A stretch of 64,000 nt of DNA, taken from contig NC_060251.1 of the NCBI RefSeq assembly GCF_921293095.1, positions 58,359,585 through 58,423,584 of the forward strand. The letters are read 5' to 3'. Numbering within the stretch: position 1 is the first letter of the stretch; each line of letters begins with the position of its first letter. This stretch comes from Ischnura elegans. Lineage: Eukaryota; Arthropoda; Insecta; Odonata; Coenagrionidae. Below the pieces are notes generated by a model that worked only from the letters and a program-made list of their open reading frames with translations, made no database searches and was not told where the DNA came from. Positions 13,561 through 27,000 of the stretch are shown piece after piece. The translations under genes and the position numbers were made by a program.

Positions 13561-14510
13561 CACGCCGATTTTAGTCACTGGAGTGGGGGTAGTATGTGCT
13601 TATTACATAGATATGTCAATAAGGAAAAATAAGTTTTAATAATGAGCGATGATGTTAATTACACATTAATTTCAACTACAGTAGGTGATCGTTAATCCTG
13701 AATTATGAACTACTGAATATCTATCTCTCGAAAGATTTTATAGAATTACCGTACCTTTTTAAAATTTTGGCTTCCAAGGTCATCCAAAAAAGATAATCGT
13801 ATTTGCAGTATGGACGTAAGTTGATAGTGATTCAACACGATGGTTAAAACAGCATGTGTGGTCTCATTCCTCGGGCTAATGCTGCATCTGCGGGACGAAT
13901 TAAGCCGGGGAATTGCTTACGCGGTGCGCAGATCAAAACTGACCCAACTTGTATCTCAGTGGGTTTAAATTACGCATAGTTGGACCTTGAATATCTAGTA
14001 GCTTAACTCTGCCTGGTGGCAATCGTTTATTTTTTAACAGAACGAGAGTTAGTGTGAATATTATCGGAGAATAACGCGTCGTCAGTCGTCAAGTAATCAT
14101 TCAAGTCAAATTCAAAACGTGACAGATAAAGCAGTTCCTTTCGACTCAGGAATGGCTTATAACCATTATATCGAAGTACAAAAAATGTCCGGTGTTGTTA
14201 TCAGAGATGAAAAGTAAAATATTCCGTGAAGACAAATGACGCGGCATCCGAGTCGAAGTTCCCGGCATTGAATTCGCGGAAGAATGCCGACAGAAGCTAT
14301 ACCTGGTAGATTCAATCTACTATCGCTTAATTTTAATGGGGAAATTCTTTTTTAGTTCGTAAACATTATAGAGGGGGGAGATTTTTCCAGGTTCCTAATC
14401 TATTTTTGTTCATTCATCACTGACGGCAGTTGCGCGGTTATTTCAATGGCTCACTTTAAAAAAGTTATCTAAACACCGGAAAAATCTGAGTTACTGAATA
14501 TCCCAGGTGC

Positions 14511-14753
14511 CAGTGGCATAACTAGGAATACGCTTTCGGGTGTGGGATAGCAGCACCTGGAGCAACGAGGATTCTCAAAAAAAAATTACATGACTGGAAA
14601 TATATTTTACATCATTTTGGCACTTAAAATTTAACTTTTAGCAGATGCAGTTGCTGTACATAACCTTGACAATTGTTTTAAATAGTTCGTTTCATTTCTC
14701 TGAGGCTTTGGGGGTGGGATCAATCCCCTCATCCCCCCATACTTACGCCACTG
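14511..14753. mobile_element. hAT-type MITE
   Basis: Starts CAGTGGCATAACTAGG and ends in CTTACGCCACTG. It is flanked by CCAGGTGC and CCGGGTGC, an 8-bp target duplication with one difference. It is 243 bp, non-coding, and belongs to the CAGTGGCG-ended group that recurs across the window. Confidence 0.75.
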
Positions 14754-15496
14754 CCGGGTGCCGTGTGCTCTGTATTATCTATGGTATGGTATGTAGTGGA
14801 TGGTAACAGACAGGTGGGGTCATTTTTGTCATAAGGGAGGGAGGATAGAAACCTTGTGTTGGAATTAGCCAGGTGATAACAAGAGGCATAACCAGGGCTA
14901 AACGTCCCTTCTGCTGGACAGTGTGTTGCACTGGAAGTTCCCTCCACACTACTCTTTAAGTAGGGATACTGCCATCTCTGAAAAGATTCTGCCACAGCCA
15001 GGACTTGAACCCTGGTCCTAAGGGTGTGAAGCCTTCGTGATGCATTAGTGAAATTTTGCTCCCCAATTATGGGGTAAATTTGGATGACTTTCCTCAGGTG
15101 TCCCATTTCTTCAACCTCCAATCTTGGGTTTGTCTTTAGATGGTAAAATGAATTTCCTGGAAACTGCTCTTAATGAGCCAACTTTTATCGAAAATTGGCC
15201 TCTGTCAACATTTAGTATCACCATTACCGAAATTTCTATTGTGTGATAGCCATGCGGCTTAGAGCTAGAAATGATAGCAATTCAACCAAGATGTTCAACC
15301 GTAGGTAATTTTGTTCAGGAATGCATAGTTATGTTTCTCTTGAAGTAACACATCATCTGTGGTGTGGCGTGTGAGTAAATATGATAATTAGGTTCAATAT
15401 CCTGCCTACGAACGAGAAATTGCATCCTGGAAACAAACCGGCCCCTACTGAAAAGGATTTCATGCTAAATACCGAAAAACCTCACAAATGAAACTT

Positions 15497-15548
15497 CCTC
15501 ACTTATGAAACTTTTTTCGGTTCTCTGCTGAAAGTTTCATAAGTGAGG
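15497..15548. repeat. Hairpin with 18-bp arms, Tigger-like right end
   Basis: CCTCACTTATGAAACTTT at 15497-15514 is perfectly inverted at 15531-15548. The right arm runs into GAGGTTCTTCTGTA, which resembles the reverse complement of a Tigger-type end. A related smaller hairpin lies at 7211-7259. Confidence 0.45.
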
Positions 15549-16215
15549 TTCTTCTGTAGTTCCAGAGGAGAGCCTGTGGTTAACGCAACACAGAAAGCAG
15601 GTGTGTTAGGTTTAAGAGGCAGATTCATTTGGAAGCTTTCAGCTTTTTGTCCCCTTCTATTCTATTCATTCTAAATGCTTTTCTACATTCAGTAGAAGCC
15701 CGGTTCAATGAGTGCCCATAATCCCTACCAAGCTAAAGCTCATTGTATCCGAAGGTGTTGAATAAACCCACAAATCATTCATATTTACAGTTTTTCTTTT
15801 GTGTCTGTTGTATTTAATGTAGTTAAACAGTGAAAGAGTCATCATCAAGCACAATCTAGTTGAGTATCAACATAGTTAAAGAAAGAAACAGGGGATTTTC
15901 AATTTTAGGAAGTATTACTTCCCCTAGTTTCAATGTTTTTATTCCTGTTCTTATATTTATTGATCGCTGAAGAAAGCTGTAAAAACGGCATAATTAGTCT
16001 GATTCAATATGTTTGGTATGCGATGGAAGTGTTTGGATACTCTTGCGAATGCATCATCCTGGCAATATCAGTTTTGTAAAGTTTTTGAATGTTAACCAGT
16101 CAGTGGCCGTGGAGTGGAAAATTGGCCGAAAGGTTCGCTGAAATATGATATGATTTAGTGGTTGAAGATATTTCTCCCCATTCGAAATGTAGTCAGCTTT
16201 TGTCTTCAACATCTA

Positions 16216-16515
16216 TTCATCAGCAAAAACGTTTATGGGCAGTCCTGCAGACCTTCATTGACAAAACCACTTGCATAGTGCAGATTCCACTTGTGGATGT
16301 TCCCCTCGCCGTAAATATTTTTGAATGCTAGGTGTCTGCTGCACGAATTTTATGTCTTTAATATTGTGAACCATGTAAATGACGAGACACCAAACTGCCT
16401 TCCTATGTCCTTGAAGTCCTGCTACTGTCACTCTCCTATATATTTTAGTTTTGGTTTTAAGGTCCAAAGATCCACATTTCCTGGACATGATGCACTCGTG
16501 CAAACCACCTGACAC
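16216..16515 (-). pseudogene. Tigger/pogo transposase relic (DNA-binding half)
   Basis: The minus strand encodes a stretch with Leu-Asp-Leu-Lys-Thr-Lys near its start and Leu-Arg-Arg-Gly-Glu-His-Pro-Gln-Val-Glu further on. This matches the CENP-B-type DNA-binding region of Tigger/pogo transposases. The central helix-turn-helix motif (Lys-Asp-Ile-Gly-Arg-Gln-Phe-Gly-Val-Ser-Ser) appears in another frame of the same strand, so the copy is frameshifted. Upstream, near 15687, CAGTAGAAGCCCGG may be an end of the same element. Confidence 0.65.
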
Positions 16516-17331
16516 TACTATGCCCCTGAGACTGAGTAAACTATAAATAAAGTAATAATATAAATATTTACATAATGTACAAAATCTTCAGTTCCTCCAA
16601 AAAAAATAACCCTGGGCGATTTACATACCTACAATAAAAGCACCGCATGGGAATGGATTTGAAAGTATGCATGTGCTGCATTGCAAAATTCGCAGCGGGA
16701 TATTATATATGATATAGGAGTCTGTGTATAGGAACTGTTAATCATTGCCAGGAGATTCAAAGGATCCTGGGTAGGAAGCAGCATTTTTTAAATTGTGCTC
16801 GTGTAGTACATTGCCCTTGAGAGTAACCGCATCAATGTTAAGCTATTCAAGTAAACAAAGTTATGTGGAAGTGCGTCTTAGTTCTGCTGAAATGATGTGA
16901 AACGTAGAGAAGTTTGAAGAGTATGAAGAAGAGATACACTATGGTCCCTAAGCAGAGGATTTTTACTATTGGCGCAGTAATTCTGCTTTTACAAATTTAG
17001 CAGTTGTTTACTCAACAGTGCTGAGTCCTTGCTTGCTAACCTAAGGTTGATTGTATTTTACCATCTTGGTGATAACTGTGATTTTCTTACATGGCAATAG
17101 CTGACAATGCTTTAATCGAACTGTATTCCTATGCATAAATGAAATATCGAAATATACATCACCGGATAGCATGCAGCAACAGATGACATTGCTCTATCTT
17201 TCTAATAATCAATGTAAGGGCACCTATCTAATTACGACAATGTTGCCATTTCCACTTCCATACCTAATACGTGAAAAGACGGAGGGGGATTTATTACAAT
17301 GTAGATCCTGCGCTTAAGACATAGCCTGCTA

Positions 17332-19350
17332 CAGTAGACTTGTTAATAAGAACGACGTTAATACGAAGTTCCCGTTATTACAGGGCATATCGTTGGTCCC
17401 GATGAAAAGGCCAATCCAATCTCTAGAAAAGAAATGTTATTATGAAATTGCAATGAAACACAGGTAATTACAACTCTTGGCTGATATTTTTCAACCTTGT
17501 CAAACTTTGTGCATTACAACCACTGGCACTGTGATTATTAACAGTAGCTTAACGGGAGTTGTCACTTTGAAAATAACACCATTTTGGGACAAAAGATGTT
17601 CCTAGAAATCTCCAATCAGTGAGCAGAAGTTGCGACTGGAATTCACCTTATAATACAAGCACAGGCAGTCCAAAACGACAGATTTTCTTTTACCTACGAA
17701 TAAATGGATTAAGTTATTGTATATAAAAACATAGCGGGCATTAGAAAACAAAAAAATTGGTCTAATTACAAACTTAAATGAATGAGATGCCGGCGATAAC
17801 ATAAACTTAAAATTAATGTATCCCCTTCCAACGGCCGTGGCTCAGACTCCTACAACGATGTTATTCAGGTATCATAAAATTTTTGGTTTAACTGTGTAAC
17901 GTTTTAATTAATTTCTCTCAGTTTCACTTAACTTACAAATATTTTATTGCACTTTAAATAATACAAACTCGGGAGCAAGGAAACACCCGTCCGCCATAAC
18001 TATCACAATCCGACTCCCCCTTTTTTCTTTTTGAGTCCCTCACTACCATTATTGCTTCCTCACTACTGTTAATTTTAATTCATTTAAATTAACAACATGG
18101 CAGCTTGTTTACAACTGCTCCAGTTTTATATTTTATGCCCTTAGTCGGTTACTAATATTATAAATAATCAACATGTCTGACAAACGAAGCTCTCACAACT
18201 CTTGGCAACTATTACAAACATTCACAACAATTGCTTCGTGTGATGTTTCGGCACCTATGACGTCATCGAGGCTTCGTCGGCAGTGGCTTGGGGGTGTGGG
18301 AGTTTTTGGCACACTTAATAATTAGTAATATTTATCATTGAATATCTTGCGAAGGAAAACTCAGATTTACTTGTGAATTTCTTTGTTGAATTCAGAAAAT
18401 AATTTTGTCTGCCTGTGAAATTAAAAAAATTTATGTCGTCGGTGCGTCGTTATATATTTAATATAAGTTCCTCATATCACCAGGTTTAAGTTCTCTTCGT
18501 GCACAGTGCTCAAGAGCAACAATTATGGTTCTTCTTCGGTAGAAAATACTTGTAAGCATGCACCCAACTTCATATAATAAACTTCATTCCTGTGGAATCG
18601 TGGTAACTCACTCATTACTGCTCGGAAATTGGACGTACATTAAGTTCTCTTCTTATGAAAATTTGATTTACGACCTTCAAGAGATGCGAACATTTGCAAA
18701 ATGCAGGCGTACCCGAAATTTCAAATTTGGCACCTTTGGAGTTGGCTGATGCGATGCGGTGTGGCATATAGGAACTCGCACTTTGGGAATAATCTGATCA
18801 AGGTATCATTTAATCTGTTGTGGAGTCAGGGACTGTTCAGCGTTTCACCTGTTCTTCCTTCCCGGGGATAGTGATTTTTTTCGGTGCCAGCTGTGTCGCG
18901 CTCGCAGCTAGATTAGCTCATCACAATCATGAGTTAACACCCAGTTGTAATGCAGTGTTGTATTCTGCAGGATAACCACACGATTTGATGCCTTGCAAAA
19001 GTTTAATGCCTTACGAAAAAGGTATTGGAACACATCTGGTTCGTATACCGAGGACCTACTGCATTCGGGAAGATATCAGCCCTCAGTTATGTCATGTCGT
19101 ATTTTTCTATTGTTTAAACCTAACCAAAATTGTTCTCGTTTTTATATATTAGCACGTAATTTAATTGCATATATTATACAAATGACTGAAGCTATTCCGC
19201 AGTGTGGGCTATAGGTACTGGATATTGAAAAGACAAGAAATATTGAGTTTTTTTGCGATGATTCCTAAAATAAACATTCATACAAACTTCGTTATTGTGA
19301 ACCTCCGGTTTTTCGGTCCGGCGAACTTTCGTAATAATGAGAGTCTATTG
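17332..19350. mobile_element. Candidate 2-kb Tigger/pogo-type element
   Basis: The left end reads CAGTAGACTTGTTAATAAG. The right end, reverse-complemented, reads CAATAGACTCTCATTATTAC. Both are flanked by TA, and both carry AT-rich repeats with TTATTACGAA-like units next to the ends. No transposase was recognised inside. The match between ends is imperfect, so the pairing is probable rather than certain. Confidence 0.5.
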
Positions 19351-21158
19351 TAGCAACGAAGCCAGCCAAAGAGGTTGGGGGGGGGGGGGTGTCAACTCCC
19401 TCTCCCACTGTAATCTTCCTCCCATTCCCCTCCCACTGATAACTGGACCAAACAAAAGAATGTTGTAACACTACTCACCTTCTATATTTTTGTTTTGTGA
19501 TACCTTAGGGTATAGAAACACATTTAATTATGAAATAACATGCACAAAATCACTTTTACACTTTTGTATTCAAACCATCATAAAGGAAGACTAATTGGGC
19601 CCAATTTACAATCTGACATTATTACAAATAGATTGTATAACTTCCCTTTCTATTCCAATGGACTTTAACTCTTCCCCTTTTCCTTGTATATTTATAATAA
19701 TGATTTAAGTTCCACTTATCGGGTTCACTGCTCTGCGACTCCACTCAAACACTGCAGGATGGTTCAATGCTCCACAACTCCACTCACTGCCGGATATCTT
19801 CCTCTGCGATCCCTCTCTTGAACTCCCTCCACTGTTTTTATTTACGCATCCTTTCTTCTATCAGTTCTCTCTTGTAGGTCCCCCTTCGAGAAATATCTGT
19901 GGTAATACCGATCTAGTGGAGCATAGTGGAAGGAAATTTTTGACCTTGCCAAGTATGATTTATTTTACTTGTAAAATATATGTGGTTTGGCGGTACAAAG
20001 ACTATTACTCACTAAAACATGATTCTCATAAAATGCTGTACTTGCTAAACTGGGCTCACACTCTAATTCCTTGAGAATCTCACTTAACACATTTTTATAA
20101 CAGCTGAACTGTTGCCCAGGAGCCTGTGCAGTTCTTAACCTAGTCCAAATAGGGCTTGAATTTCGCACCTAGAGTGAGGCATTTGGAATGAGGTTGTTAT
20201 TTCAATGAATATTCATTGAGTAGCGAAGGTGAAAGATTATGCCTTTTGAAATGAAAACTTCATACGCCACCAGCTCTCGTGATAGCCAGATGGACGAAAT
20301 ACTGATTGACCTCTAGCATCCATCATACTCCCGTGAGCACATCTTGCCTAATGTTAGTAACTTAAAGATGGTAATGAGTGTTAAGTTTTAAAGTCCTCTG
20401 TCAACATTTTACAATTCATTTACTATTATATGCATCACAAACACATCACTAGTTATTCCTTGCACTCCAATGTTGCTACATATCAACATAAGATCTCAAC
20501 TGCATTACATTGCATGGTTAACCATAATAAGTAAGCTCCCTTGTGATGTGGATTCAGTGAATGATCCTTAAGCACCTGTTCATGTGTTTTGATAGCTCGG
20601 GGTTACATGTTTGCAGGTTGTCTTTTGGCAGGGTATATGGTGCTCCTCCAGCAATAGGGAGGGTACAATTTTCGGTACTGTTATAATACTAATGTCTTCG
20701 GGACACTGGTTGCTATGGCAACTGCTCTTAGATCAGTATGTACTTAGGGTACGAAATGAGGTACTTTCAAGATTAATAGTAATGTGCCAGGAAAATTCTT
20801 GCTTCAGAATGTAAATTGACACTTCTCATAAGTCTTATGAGAGCTACTAGGATTACTTTCTTTGGAAATTTCAGACTTGACCTTTAGTGCAATTATAGAA
20901 TTTGAATGTCTTGGAAGTAGAGCTTTTCCCTCAAGTCCTTTTTAAATCTTTGTCGTCTCTACAATCTACCCTTATGTCTTTACGATTTTTCCTTATTGAT
21001 GCATCATGTGCTTGCAGATCCTTCTTTCTATGGCAGGGATCCTGTTAAGCTGTTCCCATATAGAGTCGATTTTCATTACTTATGAACTCATTAAGTTTCT
21101 TTTTGATATCTGTTTTCTTGCTGTCGCTTATGTAGTATTTTGTAAGATTACCAAAATA
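19351..21158. other. Intergenic DNA, nothing recognised
   Basis: Contains a run of 13 G near 19378 followed by a C-rich stretch, and otherwise AT-rich unique-looking sequence. No gene supported. Confidence 0.45.
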
Positions 21159-21744
21159 CAGTGGAACCTCGTTAAAGCGAGTACGGGTTATAGCGAGACC
21201 CCCGCTATTATGAGAGATAGCCGATGCACCGTCAATTGACCCTATAATAAGCGTGTTAAAAAATTCGTTTTTACGAGGCCCTTTTGGTGTTGGCTCTCGC
21301 CGTAGCGAGGGTTTCACTGCCGGAAAAACTTACATCAAGACTCCTTAATCTCTGTAATTGCTAGCGATCTGTTAGAAATGAAGTTAATGGAGTGCTCAGT
21401 CTCAAATTTATGTGGTAAACTGTCGTTCGATAAATAAGTAGTTAATTTTGGTGAAAATATTGTAGCATTAGCATTCGCGAATGCTTGATCTTCTTTTGTT
21501 CCTCGGGCGGCAGAAAGCAGTCGTCAGCATACCCGCAAGTCCATGAGTTGCATGAACAGAAAGCATTTGATGGAACACACCATGGGCAAAAAAACACCTA
21601 ACAGGACTAAGTGAGAAAATAAAAATAAAGGAGTAATATGAGGTATATTGGCTATTATTTGCACCACCTCCGGTAAAGCGACAATTCGCTATAGCGAGTG
21701 TTTATTGGTGCACCGTGGGGTGTTGTTTTATTGAGGTTCCACTG
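21159..21744. mobile_element. Tigger/pogo-type MITE
   Basis: The first 12 bases CAGTGGAACCTC are repeated in inverted form at the end, and TA flanks both sides. Subterminal repeats of a TATAGCGAG type occur near both ends. At 586 bp it is too short to code for a transposase and none is seen. Confidence 0.75.
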
Positions 21745-22677
21745 TATCTATGAAAGAGTTGAGCAATAGGGTGGTTTCCTATTTTTTTTTATTGCCTAAA
21801 CTGAAAGATACTCCTGGAGTACGTATTTCATGCTTTTAGATTTTTAAATGAAGGTATCTATTTTTCGCGATTAAATGAAAAGTGAAAATTTTTAAGAGCA
21901 CGAAAATGCAACGCCTAAGTATGTATGCTGGGAAAAGCCCATGTGACGTCATTCTAGTACCGCCTGTCAATGTGTGAGGCCACCTTGGTGCGAGGCTATG
22001 AGTGCCATCACGATGCAGGCTGCTAGCAGGTAGTGCTTGGCTTAGATAAGGATTATTAATACCCTATCAAGCGGAGGAAACTCTCTGACCATAGGCAAAT
22101 TTAATTGGCGATTATTAAGAGACGCTTCCCTGAGCTCTGTGCCTCATGCATGCATTGGTAATCACAGACAATGTAAAACTCCTGACTACTCTTATAGCAT
22201 CTGGGTTCCTGTGACGTCACATGGAGTGGCATCGCATGGCCACCAATCTGGCACTTTTCAAATGATGTTAAAATTGACCATTATCATTCGTATAAACTGG
22301 GATTTCTAAAACCAAATAATTTTTATGCATAATGAATACACCAATGGTGGGTAATGAATCGCAATCAATGCCTTTCATTTTCTTTGATGAAGGAAACTAC
22401 CCTATCGTTTAGAATGACACTGTGGGGATGGACCTTTAATAAATTATGTTTTTGACCTTAGAGGGCTTCAATTTATATGTAATTGAAAAACCCACATTTT
22501 AATTGTTAATTTTCTTTACTAGCTGAATACTCTCTTGAAATCAGTATCACAATGCATCCTCATAGGTGTGGAGTTATCTTGGGATGAAGTCTCTGGTATG
22601 CCCAATTTTGAACATCCAAGGGAATATCTTTTAATGTTCTTTGTCGTTGAAGAATCCATTTTACCAGTGCATGAGAT

Positions 22678-22972
22678 CAAGGGTGCTGCTAGGAATTAAG
22701 GCCCAGGGAGGTTAAGATGGTACCAATACCGGGGTGTTTGGGGGTGTGGAATACCCTCCATGATAAGTGGTAGATGCGAGATTAATAAATTGCGGAATTT
22801 TAAGATAAATGGTTCGTGATGGTGAGTTTTATGTCTATCTGAGGGATATTTTATTAATCCTTACACTATTCTATAAGTAATATCAATCCTATTAAGTAAA
22901 ATGGATTAAACTTAATATCTCTGAGCTCTGGGGGGGTTTTTCCCCCAAAACACCCCCCTTGCTGTGCCACTG
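22678..22972. mobile_element. hAT-type MITE, subfamily A
   Basis: Flanked by the exact 8-bp direct repeat CATGAGAT. The left end reads CAAGGGTGCTGCTAGGAATT and the right end closes with GTGCCACTG. It shares long internal stretches with 54675-54975, including a TATAAGTAATAT motif and a G-run/C-run palindrome near the right end. Confidence 0.8.
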
Positions 22973-23879
22973 CATGAGATGCATTCACTATCTAATTCAT
23001 GTGAAACTATAAACCCGTCCATATTGCACAAAGATGACAGCTTTTAAATAGATGCAATGCACTGGCAGTTCAATGTTAACAGTTGGGCATGGAAAAACAG
23101 TAATGTTTCTCTGGATGACCAAGGTGGTAGCATTTGAATATAATTCTGTAATCAACACACCAATACTGACCTATAGATGCATTCTCATTAATCAAAAACT
23201 TTTACAGGTGAGAAGTGATAAAAGTTTATCTTTAAAATACCAGAAAGCTGTGTTTGGGTGTATTATCGTGGTCAGGAAATATTTAAAGAAGTAACTACGT
23301 ATTTTTCATTTTAAATAGTATTAGTTGTATTTTTTTGCTGAAGCACAAAAAAAAAATATGGGAAGATTCCTGCAAAAAAATGGGTGGAAAACATTTTTTT
23401 AATGTGCCAACAATTTGCATGATCAAGGGTATTATATGACATGAAGAATTTTAAAAATCCTTTTTTAAGTATTCACCAGTCACTACTTTTCTGGGCCGAG
23501 GCAACTTTGGAATAAAAGTTTGAACTTTTTCACTCCACCCTTCTGCACGTTGTATGAAGATGGTCCTCTATAAAATTTCTGGAGGATCTAACGAGTCTTA
23601 TTTATGGTCAGATTGCTTTCTTTTGATCTTGGTGGCTATATGTTGGGTGTAAATTTTTCTGCGGTTTTCTTTTGTTTTCACATTTCATAAGGAAATTGTT
23701 TAAACTATTGTTTGCTGGGTCTGTTATAATTTCTGCTGGAAAGTGGTTTTTCTATATTTTGTGCATTGGGAGTTACCATGTTTTAAATGTGGATGATTTG
23801 GGATGAGAAATGGTGAGAGGTCATGTGGAAGGATGCAAGGCTTTCCCGAAGTGAAAATGATTGATTCTTCTCAGGTTTC

Positions 23880-24023
23880 CTACCATGTTATAGTCTGCAT
23901 GATGGATACCGGCATTTCATTGGGAGACTTTCACACCATCCTCATGACCATCATCAGACCTTAGAATGTTGGAAAAGTATCCCAATGAAAAGTCAGCATC
24001 CATCATGCAGACTAACCATGTAG
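23880..24023. repeat. Foldback element, about 25-bp outer arms
   Basis: The left arm contains AGTCTGCATGATGGA and the right arm its inverse. Further in, TTTCATTGGGA (23915-23925) is inverted at 23980-23990. On the minus strand the middle holds CTGATGATGG followed about 20 nt later by GAAAG. The overall form resembles other foldbacks of the window at 58401-58640 and 59791-60004. Confidence 0.6.
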
Positions 24024-27000
24024 AAAACGTGATAAGTATTCACCTGGTAATGTGGAAGTATTGAGTTGTAGCTGTTGGCTATTTGTTGCTAGGAGCCCTT
24101 ATGTGCTGCCTTTGTTCCGCTCCATGGTAAAAACAAATAATGGAAGATTTATTTCTTCCTTCACTTCTATTGTAACATAATATTGTCATTTTATGAGTTT
24201 AGGTAATGAAAAATTACAGCTTCTCAATGTTTTTGGGTGAGGTAAAATTATCATTTATTTATCTCATCCAAATTTTTGTTTTGAAGGCCTCATTCTGTCT
24301 CATGTACATTTTCCATATGTATTAGCTAAGGGTCAGGAGTGAAGGGACCTCATGCTTACATCTGATGTTACTCAGTAGAAATAGTTCTTCCTCGTAAAGG
24401 AAGTTATTGGATCAGTAATTATCTGCAATGTGATGTATTCTCCAAGTATCTCTATGATGATGTTGACTTTCCCATCAATGAAATGTGGGTGAAGTGATGT
24501 CACATGAAACCTGGCAGGGTTATTTTTATTTATTCACTGTAATTCCTTTTATAATTTAAAGAAACAATGTGAGTGTCTCACGTTTGATTCTGTATCTCTC
24601 ACTGCAGGCTCTTAACTAGCCGCTTGATGTCAGGCTAATTTATACATACTTGAATAACTGTCATGCTTACTTTTGGCAGTTTGAAGATTAGGATGTTTTT
24701 TACTACTTAGTTTTCAGTCTTCTTTCAGAGGGATATGTTATTGTCAAATTTTTGTTTTGGCACATTAGGTTAGGTATGTCCAAATTGAAATTAATCAAAA
24801 TTAATGTTCAAAATTCTTTGTAGTGATTAAGAAATAACATTGCTAGTGTTGATTACTAGTTTTTAGCTTATAGAATTAGATAAAAAGTTCATATCACGTA
24901 TGTCTTCTGACAAAGCAATAAGGCTATGCGCAACATTCATAAAAGATTCATTTTATATCGTATTTAGTGGAATTTTAAGGATTGTTAGATGAAAAAGAAA
25001 ACTGCTGTCATTTTTGCATTAGCAAATAAAATTGTGGTTCTTGTTAACTAAGTGGTTCATGGAAATGGCTGTATTTATCTCTACGAACTGTTGGCATGGG
25101 TACTTAAGTTGTAGTGTGCAAGTATGCAGAGTTACTCCCTACTGAAGAGGTCAGGCGTAACTCAGTGGAGCATAGAAACCATGGCTGGTTTGAACATTTT
25201 TGGGTGGAAAAATTACTTCCCGTTTACTTTTTGAGTTGATTTAGCCCAAAAAGTCCATTATTTCTTATTGCATGGAAGTATTTTCTTTTCGAGTCATAGA
25301 TTCAGGCATCTACAAGAAATATTCTTGCAATATCATGTTTATTATTTTTTTGGAAATAGACTTATTCAACTCCATTTTCCACCCGTATTTGTGCAATGAA
25401 ATTAGGACTTGATGAACTGAGGGACCAGCTGCTATCATGATCAATTGTACTGTATTCAAGTTAAAAGTTATGTAATGCATTTAACTGATTCAATAAGAGA
25501 TATTAGAGACAAATAATTAGTGTCTTTTCTGATTTTTCTTTTAAACCAATGGCTGAAGATGATACTTAATCATGTTAGGGGTAGATTTTGCTGTAGAGGC
25601 TGCTATCAGGGGTGTAAGTTTGGCTATACTTTATATTAGCTGAATTTTATTTATATTGTAATTTGTTATCAATTGTAGTTTCATCGGTGCGGGTTTCTGA
25701 ATCAAATAACTTTTGGGTCAAAGATCCAGGTGGAAAAAATGAAGTTGGGTCTTCATGAAATATTTTTAGCCCCTGTAGTGCTAATTATATGAGCCAAATC
25801 AGTTGAAATTTAGAAATTATATCAATGGGCCTCAGAAGAGCGTTGTTCCTGTGAAGTATTAAATTATGCTTAGAAGCCCTCATCTATTTTAAATTATGCA
25901 TTATTTATCTTTGTCAGCGAATGTTTCTTCAGCAAATAATGATGTACAGTTGAATTATTTTTCATTCAGTTTTAAAAAATGAACACACATGAGTCATAAA
26001 TGAAGTCGCTTGATCAAGAAAAGATTTATTTGCAGATAAAAAATTTTCTACTTTTCTCTGCCTATGAATCCGCCTTGCATTGTCTTCTTTTAGTCTGTCA
26101 ACTTTTTATCTGATCAAGATTGTGTGCAGAATATTCAATTACAATTTGAGTACATTTTTTATTATTTTATGTACAATTGTGCTTCCTGTTTAAAGTGATT
26201 TAAACTAGAGCACTTCCGCATAGATTAAATAACAAAAACTTTCTTTGCTGAAGTTATAATCAATGCTGTGACATTTTGCTGACCTGTGGTCGTCCCATGT
26301 CGTTTCTTTTGATCAGTGTGCAAAACTGAACCCAATGCAGCTGAATAACCCTATAATTAGAGGCGCCAAATTTTTGTAATTAGTAAAAAGAATTCTGTTC
26401 AGCTATATTATATCTAAAATTGTAATATAGGCTGCCCACTGCATGCAGATCGCATTTGTCATCCCCAAACGGTAGTTAAAAATTATGCGAAGAAAAATTA
26501 TTTGCCTGGACTGCATATTATTGCTATTTGCAAAAATGAAGTGTCCCTACCTATGCATGTTTTTCCAGGTGCACCGCAGGTCTCTAGGCATGTTAAATGT
26601 CTCCCATTCCCCTCTAAATTTAGTAGTGTTAGCATCTTTTGGAAGAAATAAGAACTGTATCCAAGCTGGAAGCCCATAAAGCTCTCATTATTTGAACCTA
26701 TCCGATTCTTTTTTTCTCATAAAATACTATTAATGTGAGGGGCCACTATTAGCTGTAGTGTGATGTTTTGGGGATGTTAATGTTATTATTTGGCATATAT
26801 TAAGAGTATTTTTATTTCCTTACGTCCATTTATTTACATTTGTGGTAGGCTTTTATTATTTATTTATACTTGTGGTTGGGAAACTTGTGGAATTATCTTA
26901 CGCACATGACATGCCTTATCCATTTGTCTCTATGATTTTTAATTTACTACTTTCTAGCTGTTTGGATGATAAATTGGGATTCATCTTGATCTTTACTGTG

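Noticed and set aside
14995-15025. T-arm-like CCAGG-GTTCAAGT-CCTGG on the minus strand
   Set aside because: No A box or cloverleaf upstream on that strand, so not a tRNA gene. It could be part of a SINE but no tail was found.
21045-21317. 90-codon minus-strand frame
   Set aside because: It crosses the left end of the Tigger-type MITE at 21159 and has no domain.
25150-25205. tRNA-like A and B box pattern (TAACTCAGTGGAGC, then GGTTTGAACATTT)
   Set aside because: The flanks do not form an acceptor stem and the B box is off consensus. At most a worn SINE head; no tRNA gene.
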